Shown here piece by piece: positions 30,064 to 42,900 of a stretch of 64,000 nucleotides of DNA. The stretch covers positions 11,853,001 through 11,917,000 of the forward strand of contig CM065378.1 of the NCBI GenBank assembly GCA_033060915.1. Direction: 5' to 3'. The stretch comes from Euryodendron excelsum. Taxonomy: Eukaryota; Streptophyta; Magnoliopsida; Ericales; Pentaphylacaceae. Below the pieces are notes generated by a model that saw only the letters and a list, made by a program, of their open reading frames with translations, was not told the DNA's origin and did not search any database. Within the stretch, counting starts at the first letter, position 1. Every line of letters begins with the position of its first letter. Both the position numbers and the translations under genes were made by a program.

Positions 30064-32027
30064 CACTTTCTTATTTGCATCTACATGTATCTATCGAAGG
30101 CCTAGAGATAATGTGGTGGTCTATATCATTACTTGACGGGTAACATGTTTATCGTTGAACCATCCACTAGACTCTGGCTGCGGGTATATATATATTCACC
30201 TTGGTGCCTATTGTTTGTTGACATTGTTGTGGATTCTCCTTCTGCTGCCTAGCTATCACAATTGAGAAGGTTTTCTGTCTGGTACTTGAGATTGCAAACT
30301 TGCAAGCTATTTCATTATCTCCTTTGGAAAAACATAGTTCAACATTAGATGTTTTGGTAATTGACTATTCTCTAATGAAACCTTCTACTTAAGTAGTAAT
30401 GTCAGACAATAAGTTGTTGTGTCTTGCTCTTATTCCATTGGTCATCAGATGTACAATGGAGGGGTGAAATTTTCCGTGTCTTCTTGATTTTGCAGGAATC
30501 TTATTTCAGATGCACCCAAACCTAGATCCTGGTTTGGTCCAAATGGCCAGTACATCAAAGAGTTACCTTGCCCAAGTTGCAGGGGAAGGGGCTATACTGC
30601 ATGTACTCAATGTGGAATAGAAAGATCCAGATTAGATTGTTCACGATGTAATGGAAAGGTAAATGTTATTGGCCCCCTCATATTTTAAATTGGACTAGTG
30701 TTCGATGTACATTGAATATTGTGATGACTATAGTGTCTGGATCATTTCTTTGATAGTGATGTTGACAATATCTTAGTAGTATTAAGACATTGCTCTGTGT
30801 ATATGCTCCAATTCTAATAGGGTATGAGGACTTGTCATCAGTGTTTGGGAGACTGTGTCATTTGGGAAGAGTCAATTGATGAACAACCATGGGAGCAAGC
30901 CCGTTCTGTGTAATTCTTATCCTACTGATTCTCACTTTCATCTTATTTTCCAACGTTACTATTTCTCCCCTTTGTGTTACATTGTTATTAGTAAGTTGAA
31001 TCACTGCTAAAAGAAAGCTAGCAAGAAAAAATGAAAATGCAAATAAAGTTGAAGTCATAGCTTATCTAGGCTTTTTGTTCAATATATACGCATTACATAA
31101 CCTTTGCTTAATTCTTTCAATATGGATTGCGTTTGGACTCTGCATGTCTTACAATTTACTGAGCAGAAAAACTGGTTCATAGAGGAATATATTTTGTTAT
31201 GTCAAACAGAGTATTTTGCTTTTTTACTTTTAATGAATTATAATGCTCATAGATGATAAAAATTGAGTGTAATCATATTTTCAGTTTGTTCATCACAATT
31301 ACTAAATAATGGTATTGATAAGAAATCTTTTACAATACATGCCCATCTTCATTTTATTATGCAATATGTTTCCCCTTGTAAGACCTTTCTATTTACAGAA
31401 TCGATTAATGATTGTTTGTAGGCGTTGTGTAATTCATTTTCTTGGTCATGTCATGTGCTTTTAGTGTTTTGTCTATTGAAAGTTAATTTAAATGTGTATG
31501 CTTTTGCAGTTCTCCACTTAAAGTAAAGGAAGATGATGAAGTAGACAATTTAGACATAAAGTTGGATGTGAGGCAGAAATCAAAACGTGTATACCAGTCT
31601 CCATCTCCTGAAGTTGGTTTAAAGATCAGCAGATCATTAAAAGTTAGTTTGTTGCTCCAATTTTATTTGCATTTAATGCATGAAACTGTTGCTGTTTGAC
31701 AGTTTGTTGTTTACCTTCTGCCCCAGGGTCTGTTTGATAGGGCTTATTTCAAGGTTTTTTGGCTTATAAGCAAAAAAGCTGAAAAAAATGGCTTTTTTGC
31801 TTCTTTTTTTTTTTTTTGTGTGGCTTTTTTGCTATTCTTAGCTTATAAAAGCAAGAAAACTGAAAAAATTTAGCTTTTTTGCTTATAAGATATAAAAGCA
31901 AAATCAAAAAAGCTGTACCAAATGGGCCTCCATTTACCAGCTTACTGAAGATTTCTGATTTTACTTTCCTCACTGTTATTTTACTTGCTTGACAAAAAAG
32001 AAAGAAGAAAACGCTTCTTCACTTCTT

Positions 32028-32058
<31 letters not shown>

Positions 32059-34194
32059 ACCCTTGAGTTTATTTGTAATCAAGCAAAACCAACACTGTGG
32101 AGCAGTTCTATAACCTCCCTTGAGTTTATTTGTAATCAAGCAAAACCAACACTGTGGAGCAGTTCTATAACCTCCCTTGAGGTTATTTGTAATTGAGCAA
32201 AACCAACTCTGTGGAGCAGTTACTATGATTTTAATCCACTCTAAAACAGGCCAAGGGGTCATATATCCTTTGTAATATTAGCCTTGAATATGCATTTCTT
32301 ATTGATTTATAAAAAAAAAAAATGTGTATTCCTTATTTGAGATATATGATTATTCTTGTGATATTTTCTTGAAGGAAAGCATTTCAAGTTTCTATATGGA
32401 TGCTTACTAATGAAAATTTTAAATTCTCTATGGATCTCATTGATCTTTATATTTTGCAGTTTCCACAGTGACTCAGTGATTATAGTTTTTATTTGTTATT
32501 TTCGTGGATAGATGTATTCATTATTGATTTGGTTGTATTCATTAAGCTTCCTTGTTTAGTTGAATGGTTGCAGAGCCTCAATGCCAAAACTGGACTGTTT
32601 AGTACGAGAATGATGATTATCCATAGCGATCCTATGCTTCATGCTCAAAGAGTTGCTGCCATTAAGGTATGAAATCTATCATGAACTTTTATATCCGAAT
32701 GCATGGTTTTCTAAATCTGATTCTATATTCATGAACAGTTAAGAATCTTGACTGAACGTTATACCAAAATGATGGCTTATGCATCAATTTTGTACTATTG
32801 ATGACTGAATTTTTATGAGAGGATGCCAAAACCAAAAGATGCACTTCTATATACCTATAGTTCTGTTTTGGTTTGGTAATTATTTATTGCCTACTTCTAA
32901 TGTTCTCTATTTTTTCAAATTATTTACTCATTAAAATAAAAAGCATGCAACTCATTTGGGAAGATTGAAGTATACAGCCAATAAAGGAGTTCACATGAAG
33001 CACACATCCTTTCTTAAAATTCTTGGCCATTATCATGCATATGTAGGGTAGTTTGGAAGAAAACTACACCTGTTCACGTAATTCAGAATGACTTTAAATG
33101 AGAAGGCTCAGATTTGAACAATATGTTGATGCAGAAAACTAAAGGGACCGCCGCGGCAAGGAAGCATGCATCTGAAGCTATGAAAGCTTTCTTTCGTGAT
33201 CCAGAGAACCGTTGCAGGAGAAGTGTTGCCATGAAAGGTCTATTCACGTACTTACATTAATGTAGAACTCGGTTAAGTCTATTTATGATATATAAGGATA
33301 TTTTATTTTGTGAGCATATGTTTCTATGAATGGAATGTTTTGCTAGGATTTTGAACCATGCTAGATAGTGAGCCATAATAAGAATCACCATTCCTCGGTG
33401 CTCTTAACACTTATGCCCACATTACTGGGATATATATAAATTTCAGTGTCATGTGTCCTGGGATTGCTCTCAACATTTACTGGAAAACAAAAGACACTGC
33501 TAATTGTGCTGGCACATGAATTATCATGCTTGAAATAGGATTGTCATGTTTCAATATGAGTATGCAGATGATTGGAATCTCCATATACCAATAATTTTAA
33601 GGCTACTAAGTGTTTGATAGACCTTGAATATTTGATAGGTCATGCATATCTTGTATCATCTGGACTGTTCTAGTTTTTGTGCTGATCAAAGAACAGTTTC
33701 ATTGGTCCCCAAGTCATTGTTTTGACGGAATTAGAATGTTAACTTTTTGTTCGGATTGCAATGCATGGCTCTGTCAAACTTAACATCTATTAAATTTATG
33801 CAGGAGTGAAATTTTATTGCAGAAACTGTGGACGCGAAGGGCATAGGAGACATTACTGTCCAGAACTTCAAGACAGCTCGACAGGCAGACACTTCAGATG
33901 CCGGTTATGTGGGGAAAAGGGGCATAACAGAAGACCTGTTGCAAGTCAAACTCAACTGAATCAAAAGCCAAGATTCCTAGGCATCATTGTTGCAGGATAT
34001 GTGATCGAAGGGGGCATAATCGCAGGACATGCCCACAAGCCACTGGAGGAAAATCACATGGTACTGATTCAAGGAAAGCTAATGATGCCCCTAAAAGTCG
34101 AACTTACACTTGCCGGTTGTGCCTAGAAAAGGGGCACAATTCAAGGACATGCCCTAGTAGAAACGGGCCATCGAACAGTAAATCTGAAACCTAG
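29788..34194 (+). CDS. DnaJ-type Cys-cluster plus CCHC zinc-knuckle protein, with a frameshift
   Basis: Exons: 29788-29844 (uncertain start), 29946-30001, 30496-30658, 30821-30909, 31510-31642, 32574-32666, 33135-33237 and 33804-34194. Phase is continuous up to the last exon. Four C-x-x-C pairs with GxG spacing (CPSCRGRG, CTQC, CSRCNGKG, CHQC) form a DnaJ-like zinc domain near residue 60-105. Then come a charged linker and a basic helical stretch with two similar halves (SDPMLHAQRVAAIK, then SEAMKAFFRDPENRC), perhaps NUMOD3-like. CCHC knuckles (C-x2-C-x4-H-x4-C) lie at 33818-33859, 33899-33939, 33991-34032 and 34111-34152. Knuckles 1 and 2 are in the exon frame; 3 and 4 need a +1 correction near 33932. 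As written the protein stops at 34126 with an unrelated tail. Zinc and nucleic-acid binding is inferred. I do not recognise a named family. Confidence 0.72.
30008..30060. repeat. (TC)26 microsatellite next to a splice donor
   Basis: About 26 perfect TC units begin only six bases inside the intron after the donor AG|GTTTAA at 30001-30002. Length variation here would sit next to the 5' splice site. Confidence 0.95.
31726..31931. mobile_element. MITE-like hairpin element (GGGTCTGTTTGAT ends)
   Basis: This roughly 205-bp segment begins GGGTCTGTTTGAT and ends CCAAATGGGCC. Repeated AAAAAGCT and GCTTATAAGC words on both arms make most of it an imperfect inverted repeat. It lies in the intron after exon 31510-31642 of the zinc-knuckle gene. 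Such 'gggcctgttt' ends are common in plant hAT-like MITEs. Confidence 0.55.
32063..32221. repeat. 57-bp minisatellite, three copies
   Basis: Units start at 32063, 32120 and 32177 with TTGAG; the third is shorter and more diverged. Each includes the word CAAAACCAAC and GTGGAGCAGTT. The array lies in the same intron as the MITE at 31726 and is preceded by a (GA)n tract at about 32034-32058. Because 57 is a multiple of three, it creates a repetitive but meaningless open frame on the minus strand. Confidence 0.9.
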
Positions 34195-35839
34195 GCATCA
34201 ACGAGTGCTGGTTCTCGTGTTTGTTTTTCCAGTCACAGCAGTCCTGATTGTGGGTTTCAGCCAGTTGACATACACAAGCGAACAATGGAAGTTGACACCC
34301 ATTGTCGAAGATTTATTACTAGACATGAACAGAAAATGGGTGATGGTGATTCTTTGTAGCCAACATTTGTGTCTTGGAAATTCTCTTGTCAAGGTAAATT
34401 GAGAGAATATAAATTTTAGCCTGGAAGTGTATTGTTATATACTCTTAACTTGAAAGGAAGCATATTGCCATAGAGTCTTGGATGGAGTTGAAGACACTTT
34501 TGGTGCAACGGCCCAAAGACAGTACTGATTTGATTAATCTTTCTGTGCATTCTCATGGAGATAGGGTAGCCATTGTTTCTCCTAGATTGCCAATAACTTT
34601 GCAAAGATGAGTGTATCATTACATAATCTCAAACAAGAAAAATTACCAAGAGACAGGTCATAGACGGCGGGTTTGTCGCCCTGAAGTAACTCGAACTCAT
34701 GATCTCAAAGCTGATTACCGAAAATACCAAGTGCTAAGTGCCATTGGAGAACCTTTTTTGTTTTTCTTTTCTGAGCTATTTAACTTTTGTTGTTGAGAGA
34801 GCACTTGTACCCCTCATTGTCTTTTTATTCTCATTTTTTTTTTATTGTTTTTTTGTTTAAAATTTTAGCTTAGTACGTTAATGAAACTTCTTTCAAGTTT
34901 AACATTATTCGGAAGCCTGAATCCTACCAAGAGTTTTAATCAGGATCTTTTTATTGAATTGTTTATTTTGTCTTTGAGTGATATACCGTACCATCTCACA
35001 GGAACAGGTGTAAGGTCGAAGTCCTTACAATCAATGGCCGAGCTAGAAAAATGATCTAGAAAGGGCATCCATTAATGACAACTTAAATTTTTTTTAATCA
35101 ACAGCGGGCACTAGAGTTCTGCATATATGTTTAATATAGGAAAATACTATTTTTTTTAAATTGTACAAAAAATATTATCAAATGATGTGACGATTAAAAT
35201 TTTGTAATTAAGAACTATCACTATGAATGTTTGGTTTTAAGCTAAAAGACATAGATTCAACCATATCACTTTCTAAAAGAATCTTGTATAAATTTTATTT
35301 ATGTATAGCATTACCTATAACGTATAAATGCTCATATGTAATGTATAAAGGGGTCTTTGAAAAAAAATAACTATTTAAGAATGGCATCTATAAATTTTTA
35401 GAAAGGAAATTGAAAAATGTAACTAAAGTTGTAATGTGAAAGTATAATTTTTAAACTATTAAATGGGACATTTACAAATTTTTAGAGGGGGTAAATTGAC
35501 AAAAAAAATTCTAAAACCAGTGGCAAAAGTATAATTTTTGAAAGTTGAGGAGGACAAGTGTCCTCTCTAAACCTCAAGTGGCTCCGCCCTTGCTTACACC
35601 CTGTTTGGAATTGGAAAATTATATCGGGAAGAAAAACTCTCTCTCTCTCTCACTCTTTCCATTTTTCATTTATTTTTTTTTACAAAACCAAGTAGGAAAC
35701 GAAAATTAATTGTTCTTTATTTTCGCTTTCCCTTTCCCTTTCCCAAGTATCAAAAGGGGAAAAAAAATTTTACAAGTCTAATGGGTAAATTATATGCATT
35801 TACTTTATATAGCAGTTGACTAGTGTTATGCATGAGATG
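34195..35839. other. Intergenic region with an old repeat, no gene seen
   Basis: Positions 34195 to about 34450 are probably 3' UTR of the zinc-knuckle gene. Positions 35032-35594 look like a MITE-family relic with ends CAATGGCCGAGCTAG and TGGCTCCGCCC and an AT-rich inside. Nothing coding was recognised. Confidence 0.4.
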
Positions 35840-36626
35840 TGATGGGGACTGACTAGGAACACCCTTAACAGTCCGATCAGAAGAAAGCACATACGGCTTA
35901 TCAGATTCAGCTAATGACGTATTGCACATTACAATGGTTGAGGCTTCAATACCGAGCAGTTTGATACCTTGGAAGGCACATATGGAACCGAAAGAATGAA
36001 AAACGCCGCGAAAGAGAGATCAGCCTTGGGAAGCCCAGCTGACTAAGGCTTGACCACGGAGGTCGGTCTCGAATAGACCAAAGTCTTCTAGATCGTGACC
36101 TCACGCGACCGAGCGAATCATGCCCGAGCCAAATTAGGTCGCTCGTCCATTCCACTTGCCATGCCAGTAAAAACCATCACTAGCAACCTAATCATGGTAA
36201 CGTACTTCTAATTTCAGGACTTAGCGTGTAGCAAGAGGTAGTCACCTCACTTACCCTGATACACACCTAAGGGAGTGCCACGTTGGGGGTTGGGCAACCA
36301 CTTTCCCTTCCACATTACCCTACCACCAGTCGGGGTCTCCAATACTGCGCTGTCACATGACGAGACAACCGTCTCTCACCCTCTCTATGCGTGCAATACT
36401 CTGGCGCCACCAAGAGGTCTACCCATATAAAAGGAAAACTCATATTCTTCAACAAGGTGTGCAAACAAAAATCCTAGCTAAAACTCTGTTGAAATATATT
36501 CAGAGACCTAACTTTAGTATCAGAGTACTCTTGACAGGCATCACATCGGTGCCCCTCACCCCTTTCCCTTCTCAGATTATTGAAGCTGATTGTTGCTGAT
36601 CTAGAGACAGACTTTCTGCATCATCA
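35840..36626. mobile_element. Solo LTR of an LTR retrotransposon
   Basis: A 787-bp segment begins TGATGGGG and ends CATCATCA, so it has TG...CA ends within a short inverted TGATG/CATCA. It is flanked by the same 5-bp word, AGATG, at 35835-35839 and 36627-36631. It has no coding capacity and is more GC-rich than its surroundings. A TATA-like CATATAAAAGG lies near 36424. This is the signature of a solo LTR left by recombination between the two ends of a full element. It lies 259 bp before the TATA box of the DUF1664 gene. Confidence 0.85.
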
Positions 36627-36884
36627 AGATGGAAAAAATATACCCTCAGGAAAATAACATTGTTCCAAAAACATATTATATTATCATGCATATTTGTATT
36701 ATTGAGGTAATAATAGACGAATTGTTATTGTAGAAAAGGGAGAACAAAAAAAGAAACGAAAACAAAAAGTCAAAACTCAATTTAACCCTAGAAATAGATG
36801 ATGACGTGGCCTGTGGGAACCAGTGTACAACAGAAAGGGAACAGCACCGGCTTTTCACCGAAGTACGACGCCGTTTTAAGTAAG

Positions 36885-36890
36885 TATAAA
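36885..36890 (+). promoter_or_regulatory. Putative TATA box of the DUF1664 gene
   Basis: TATAAA lies 76 bp upstream of the ATG at 36966, allowing a short leader starting near 36918. The solo LTR ends 259 bp upstream, so it forms part of the proximal promoter. Confidence 0.5.
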
Positions 36891-36965
36891 GTGAACAGCG
36901 TTCTTCTTTGAAAATTCAGTCTCGTCGGAGAGAGAAGGCCGAGTTAGGGTTGGTCATCAACAGCT

Positions 36966-39900
36966 ATGGCGATGCAAACTGGCGTAGGGTTATCCAAGAT
37001 CCTGATCTTGGTCGGAGCTGGTATACACACAAAAAAACTCGTGTAATCGATTTCTTTATTAAGCTCTCTTCCTTGTTGATCTCGATCTAATTATAGTTGA
37101 CACTGAAATATCTCTCTACAGGATACACTAGTACGCTCCTGCTTAAGAACGGTAAATTATCTGATGTATTGGGCGAAATTCAGGTAATTAGCTTATTACG
37201 TCCCCACTTTATCTGATCTTTTGTTGTATTGCTCAAATTCAGCTCGAATCAGCATGTCAATCACTGAAATTACATATATGTATGTCTTGGTCTGTGTATG
37301 GTTTTGTGATTCATGTCAAAGCTAGAATTGTGGTTTTGATTGAATTTGTTTAACTAATGTCAATTTGATCTCCTGCGAGAGTCTTTTGTTTGGTTCATAA
37401 TATATTGCCCTTAACTAATGTCAATTTGATCTCCCGTGAGAGACTTTTGTTTCGTTCATAATATATTGCCCTTTTCTAATTAAAGCTGGATGAATTTGAT
37501 TTATTAGTTGTCTTATTTTTCTATTCGAGGTGTGTAGAATTTAGTGAATTTGGGTTATCCTGTGGACACTCTGTCACAGTTTAATTGTGTTTTATTGGCA
37601 GTCCCTTGTGAAAGGATTGGAAAAAAATGGGGAATCATCGGAGGCTGACCCCGACTATTCTGATGCCATTGCTTCTCAGGTACGTTTATACATGGAAAAA
37701 AAGTAGTTTAACTAAATAGTTGACGATTTTTACTTCTTGTTGCTATTAGATATTACTGCTTTGGATTTATTTTATTGGTTTTTTGGCGGGTTTTGGTTTC
37801 TTTTCCAACACATATCTGAAATGGCTTATTTCTGTTGGAAATGTCAATCCGTTCTGTTCTTATATATCTTTGGTAGAGAAAAAGGGTGAAATTGAAGTAT
37901 AAGAGGCTGTATATTGTCTCCTTTATTGCATCGTTGGACAACTATTCTTTTAGAATTAGATAATTCATGGCATGTGGCATGTTTCCAGGGAACATATTAA
38001 ATTTTTTGGCCTATTCAAGAACACCTTTAACTCTTTAACAAATTGGAAACTGCATAAAATGAAGGCTTTTAAGGTCCATTTAGTATGGTACTCCATGAAC
38101 ACATAAGTTGGGTAAGATTTACCAGGAACTTTTGTTGGGGCATGACTTCAGCTGATAAGCCTGACATGTTTCATGTTTGAATTCACATAGAGTCCTACTT
38201 TGAGTAGGATTAAGTGGTAGATCCCTACTAGATAGAAACTTAGATCATGCCCCCAGTTCATAATATAACATTTAGAAAAACATGAAGATGTTAACTGTTG
38301 GGACCAGAAAGTAGTTTGCTTTATTTTAGAGTTCAAGCATATGTGCTATGTTTTTGTAACTTAACGTATTTCCTTGTTAACTGAGAGATATATTTTTGTT
38401 GGCTTGCTTTTATTATCTTAAAGGTGCGTCGGTTAGCAATGGAGGTCCGACAGCTGGCTTCAGCAAGACAGATAACTGTTCTGAATGGGAATTCTGGCCA
38501 AATTGGTATCTCCATAATCTTGAACATATTGTTAGTATACCCTAAATTGGCTTGTTTTTTGCATATGATATATTCATCATCATTATCCCTGATCACGTCT
38601 TTCATTTCATTATCTGCTAAGTTGCAAAAAGTACTTATATCTGCTATGTGGATATGGCACTGTGCATTTCTGCCTTTGGACGAGGCACTTTTTGGGTTGA
38701 TTTTACATCATCTATTTCTGTCTCTCTCTAGGTAACATAACATCCCTTGTAGTGCCAGCTGCTGCTGTTGGAGCATTGGGTTATGGATACATGTGGTGGA
38801 AGGTATGTTAATTGTTTAACAATATTCCCCTGAGTTTGCATTTATGGTTTCTGTACTTGTAGCTTTAGCTGTTCTCTCATATGCTGAATATCTCTTTGAG
38901 ATCCTCTTTTTTTTCCTCCCTTAAATATAAAAAAGAGTTGCACGTTGATATCAGCTTATACTTGTCAATATTGTGATTAATTTGCATTTTCTTCACGATA
39001 CTAATGTTTCCTCTTTCCTTTTAATTCATCCTCTTTTTGTTGTTACATTTTCAGGGTATTTCATTTTCAGACCTTATGTATGTGACAAAGCGTAATATGG
39101 CAAATGCTGTTTCAAACTTGACAAAACATCTGGAGCATGTATCTGAGGCTCTTGCTGTAAGTTTCAGTTTTCGTCTACATATTTTTTCTGAATATATATT
39201 TTTCTTTGTTTAATGGTCAACTGGGATTAACCAATATATGCACTTTGCTGATGACTATTTTTTCCTTTACAATATATATTTTCCGGGCTTAATGGACAAT
39301 TTGCATACTAACAGGACCTAGCCTAATAACAAAGTCAGTTGGGATTAACCAATATAACGTGCATTCCCATCTCATGTTTCTTCTCCCCATTTTGCTCATC
39401 CCAAACACGGTGGTTGGTTCTGTTGTTTCATCATAAGCTGTAATAGGAATTAGTTTCTTGCAAACGAATCTGTGTCACGTTTGTTTCACTGTCAAATCAG
39501 ACCCAGGAAGTACTGTTTTTCACCTGAAAGAATGGTCTTGTTAAAACTTGAATTGTTTTATGCCAAAAGTCATCTCTCCACACTCCACAGTTTATCATGG
39601 GCACGTTGTCAGCATCAAGTCTTCAAAGGTTGTCACAGTCCATCATGAATTGTTTTATGGGATTTGTTATTGTCTGTTTTAGGCATTCAAAGATGTGTAC
39701 TAAGCATCAATTTTCATCTTCTGTAATTAACATGCTTATGTTTAATGGACCTTTATGGAGTTTATATCCAGCTTGTTTATTGTTCTTAAATCTATTCTTT
39801 TGATCAGGCAACTAAGAGGCACTTGACACAGAGAATTGAGAACTTGGATGGAAAACTGGATGAGCAAGTGGAAATATCAAAGTTAATTAAGAATGAGGTG

Positions 39901-42900
39901 CATCCAGAAATGAGTTCTCTTTTGTGTGATTCTTGTGTTGGGTTTATAGTTCTTTCCCTTAAGATATATTGTGTAGCAAGAATTGAAGATATTTAATATG
40001 GTTCAGGTTTCCATGAATCATAACTAGGCCAACCAATGAATCTGATTATGATTTGAATATGATCCAGCAGCAGCATAAAAAGTTTTTCTAACTTGTTGAA
40101 CAGGTTTCTGATGTTCGTGTTGATCTTTCTCAAATTGGCTTTGATTTGGACACACTACAGAGAATGGTTTCGGGCTTGGTGAGTTTTGTCTCTTAAAGTT
40201 TGTCAAACTTCAAACTCTATGTGATTAAATGGAGGTCTTTCAAGATAAGGTTTATGTTTCATCTAATTTAACAAACTGTCCAAACAATTTCATTGAACAC
40301 AAGATGTTTTTGGGAGAGAAGGCTTAAGCGGGGGTATGACATTTTTGTGGAAGGAATGAATCCGTGAAACCTAAGGATTTTTCATTGAAGGAGTATTGAC
40401 AACCTGTAGGAAATTCTGTTAACTTAAGAATGATATCCATTGATCAGTTACAAGTCTCCTCTCTGATACGTTAGGAAAAAAAAAGTTGCCCACTCAGATG
40501 ACATTGACTGCATAAACCCGTCTAATTGGTGACTGCTGCATAGGATAAGAGCCTAGAAGCAGTGCTCATAATTTTCACTGACTCTACTGTATTTATTGAT
40601 TGGCTGAATTGACATTGATGGTGTGAAATGCAGTTATTATTGTTGAAGAGTTGCTTTCCAGCTGGTGTCAATTGGAATTTCGGACAGGAGATTTGCCTGG
40701 TCGCTTCATTTGACATCAGGGCTGGTGTCCTTCAGGAACTTCTGTGCTTCCCATGTTGGGGTCTTTGGAGGGGAAAAATAAATAACTCTTTGGTGACTCA
40801 ATTAGAAGAGCTCTTTGCTTTGAATTGCAAACCTAAGCAATTCTCTGATATACTGGCTCCATTGTTCAGTTGAGAGACCCTCTCTCCTTGAAACTCGAAA
40901 AGGATTGAGTTCAAAATCCTGATATACATACCTCATACTCAGGAACAAATTAAACAATTCTTTAGTGACTAGAGCAAAGTATGTGGAATGCTAATTGTGA
41001 ATGGCTTTGTTGCTTTGGCGGTATTGGCTTGTTGCTTCAATAAAACATTTTGGCATGCAAGTTTTCTTATATTCTAGTTAAAATATTTATTTGTTTTTGG
41101 ACTCCTTTCTTGTTGACTTAATTCATTTGTCTTATCTTCTTTATTTAATTTTTGTTGCAGGATGGAAAGATATGTTCACTGGAAGACAAGCAGGTGAAAC
41201 AGCTTCCATACCTTACCTGAATTCAAATAAGCGAGCAAATTGGCTCCAATTGTTACAAACCTCCATGAAAAAGACAAACACAAACTTTATATAACATATG
41301 CAAGTTTGTTTTAAGATGATGTGGAAATTATTTCTGTTTATTATTGATTCATAGGTAGTGGGAATACTTAACGTTATGATCACTATGAACTCTCCTGACC
41401 TTCTAGAAAACATCTCATTGTTGCTAAGTAACTTGGATACTCATATTTAGAACTTGTATCCTTAGCAGTATCTTTCAGCTACACTTTTGGATATGAATCC
41501 ATACCAGTACTTTTCAGCTACAATTTTGGAAGTGTGTATGAGGACTTTCTCAAGAGGAAAGGGAAGAATGGGAAAGTAAGGAGTTTAGAGGGTTCGCAAA
41601 TATGGAGGAAATTAGTTGGAGGCAAAGAGCTAGGGAGCTGTGGCTTAGAGGCGGAGATAGGAACTTTATTCGGATTTGGGGGTCAGAAGACCTCAGCTGG
41701 ATGTGATGGAGTTTGACAATATTTGCCAGAGGAAAAAGATTGGAGAGATATTTCTTGGAGGAGGAACTTTTGGGGCTGGCTTCAAGGTTGTCAGATGTGC
41801 TTCCAAAAGTGGTGTCAAATTCTCAAAATGCCTTTATGGGTGGTAAGCAAACTTAGATGTCTCATTGTTAGATAATGAGAGTTTGGATTCTAGAGTGAAT
41901 GGCCTTTCAAGAGTTATTTGCAAATTGGATATCGAGAAAGGCTTATGATCATGTGAAGGCGTTGACTTCAAAGTGGGGGGTTTTTGCTTTATGTGGTGGT
42001 GAGGATGGGTTAGAAAAAAATGGAGAAGATGGATATGGGCATCTATTTCCTCTGTTGACTCTCTGTATTAGTTGATGCTTCTCCAACAGGCTTCTTTCTT
42101 ACATTGAGGGGCCTGCTCAAGGAGATCCGTTCTCTCCATTTCTCTTCATTTTGCGTTGGAGGCTCTAAGCCTTATGATAGATAGAACAGTGGAAGTTGTT
42201 TTTTTTTGGAAAGGTTTCAAGTAGGGCAAGTGAATGATTCTACTTTGATTGGCTCTGATCTATTCTATGTAAATGATACCATTATTTTCTGTGGGGCCTA
42301 GGCAGACCAATTATTATTTGCGTGTGTTCTTTCTTTTAAGGTAATTTTAGGGTTGAAGGTGAATTTGAGTAAATCTGAGTTTATTCTGGTGAAGTTAAGA
42401 ATATGGAGAACCAAGCAATGATTCTTGGCTGCAGGGTTGGAGCCTTCCTTCTAATTATTTGGGTTTTTTCCTTTGGGATCTTCCTTTTAAAGCTAGATCC
42501 ATTTGGAATTCAGTGATGGAGAGATTTCAAAAAAGGCTTGTGGGATGGAAGCGGGAATCTTTTTCAAATGGGGGTCGGGTGACTTGGATTAAAAGTACGC
42601 TTTCAAGGCTGCCCACTTACTATATGTCTTTGTTTACCATTACTTTCTCCACTGTTAGAAGATTAGAGAAGTTACATAGAGACTTTCTTTGGGGAGGGGG
42701 GAAGATAGGGGTGGAGTTTTAGTTTCATTTGGTGGATTGCGATACAGTGTGCACTCTTAAGAGAGAGCGGTTTGGGATTTCGGAGGTTTGAGGCTTGTGA
42801 GGGATAGATTTTGGAGGAGGGTGGTGTCAACGAATTGTGGCCATGCTTGGGGGGACTTGACCACTAGGGAGGTTTCTTCTTCTTATGGGTGGTGGCTTTG

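Noticed and set aside
29788..30105. Open frame with Leu-Ser repeats through the (TC)n tract
   Set aside because: The repeat lies in an intron after a good donor; only the first 19 codons may be coding.
32029..32262. Minus-strand open frame with a repeated 19-residue unit
   Set aside because: It is the 57-bp minisatellite read in frame; it lies in an intron of a plus-strand gene and has no protein-like context.
34640..34740. Possible tRNA or SINE text (CTCGAACTCATGATCTC)
   Set aside because: No cloverleaf could be formed and no A-box or tail was visible.
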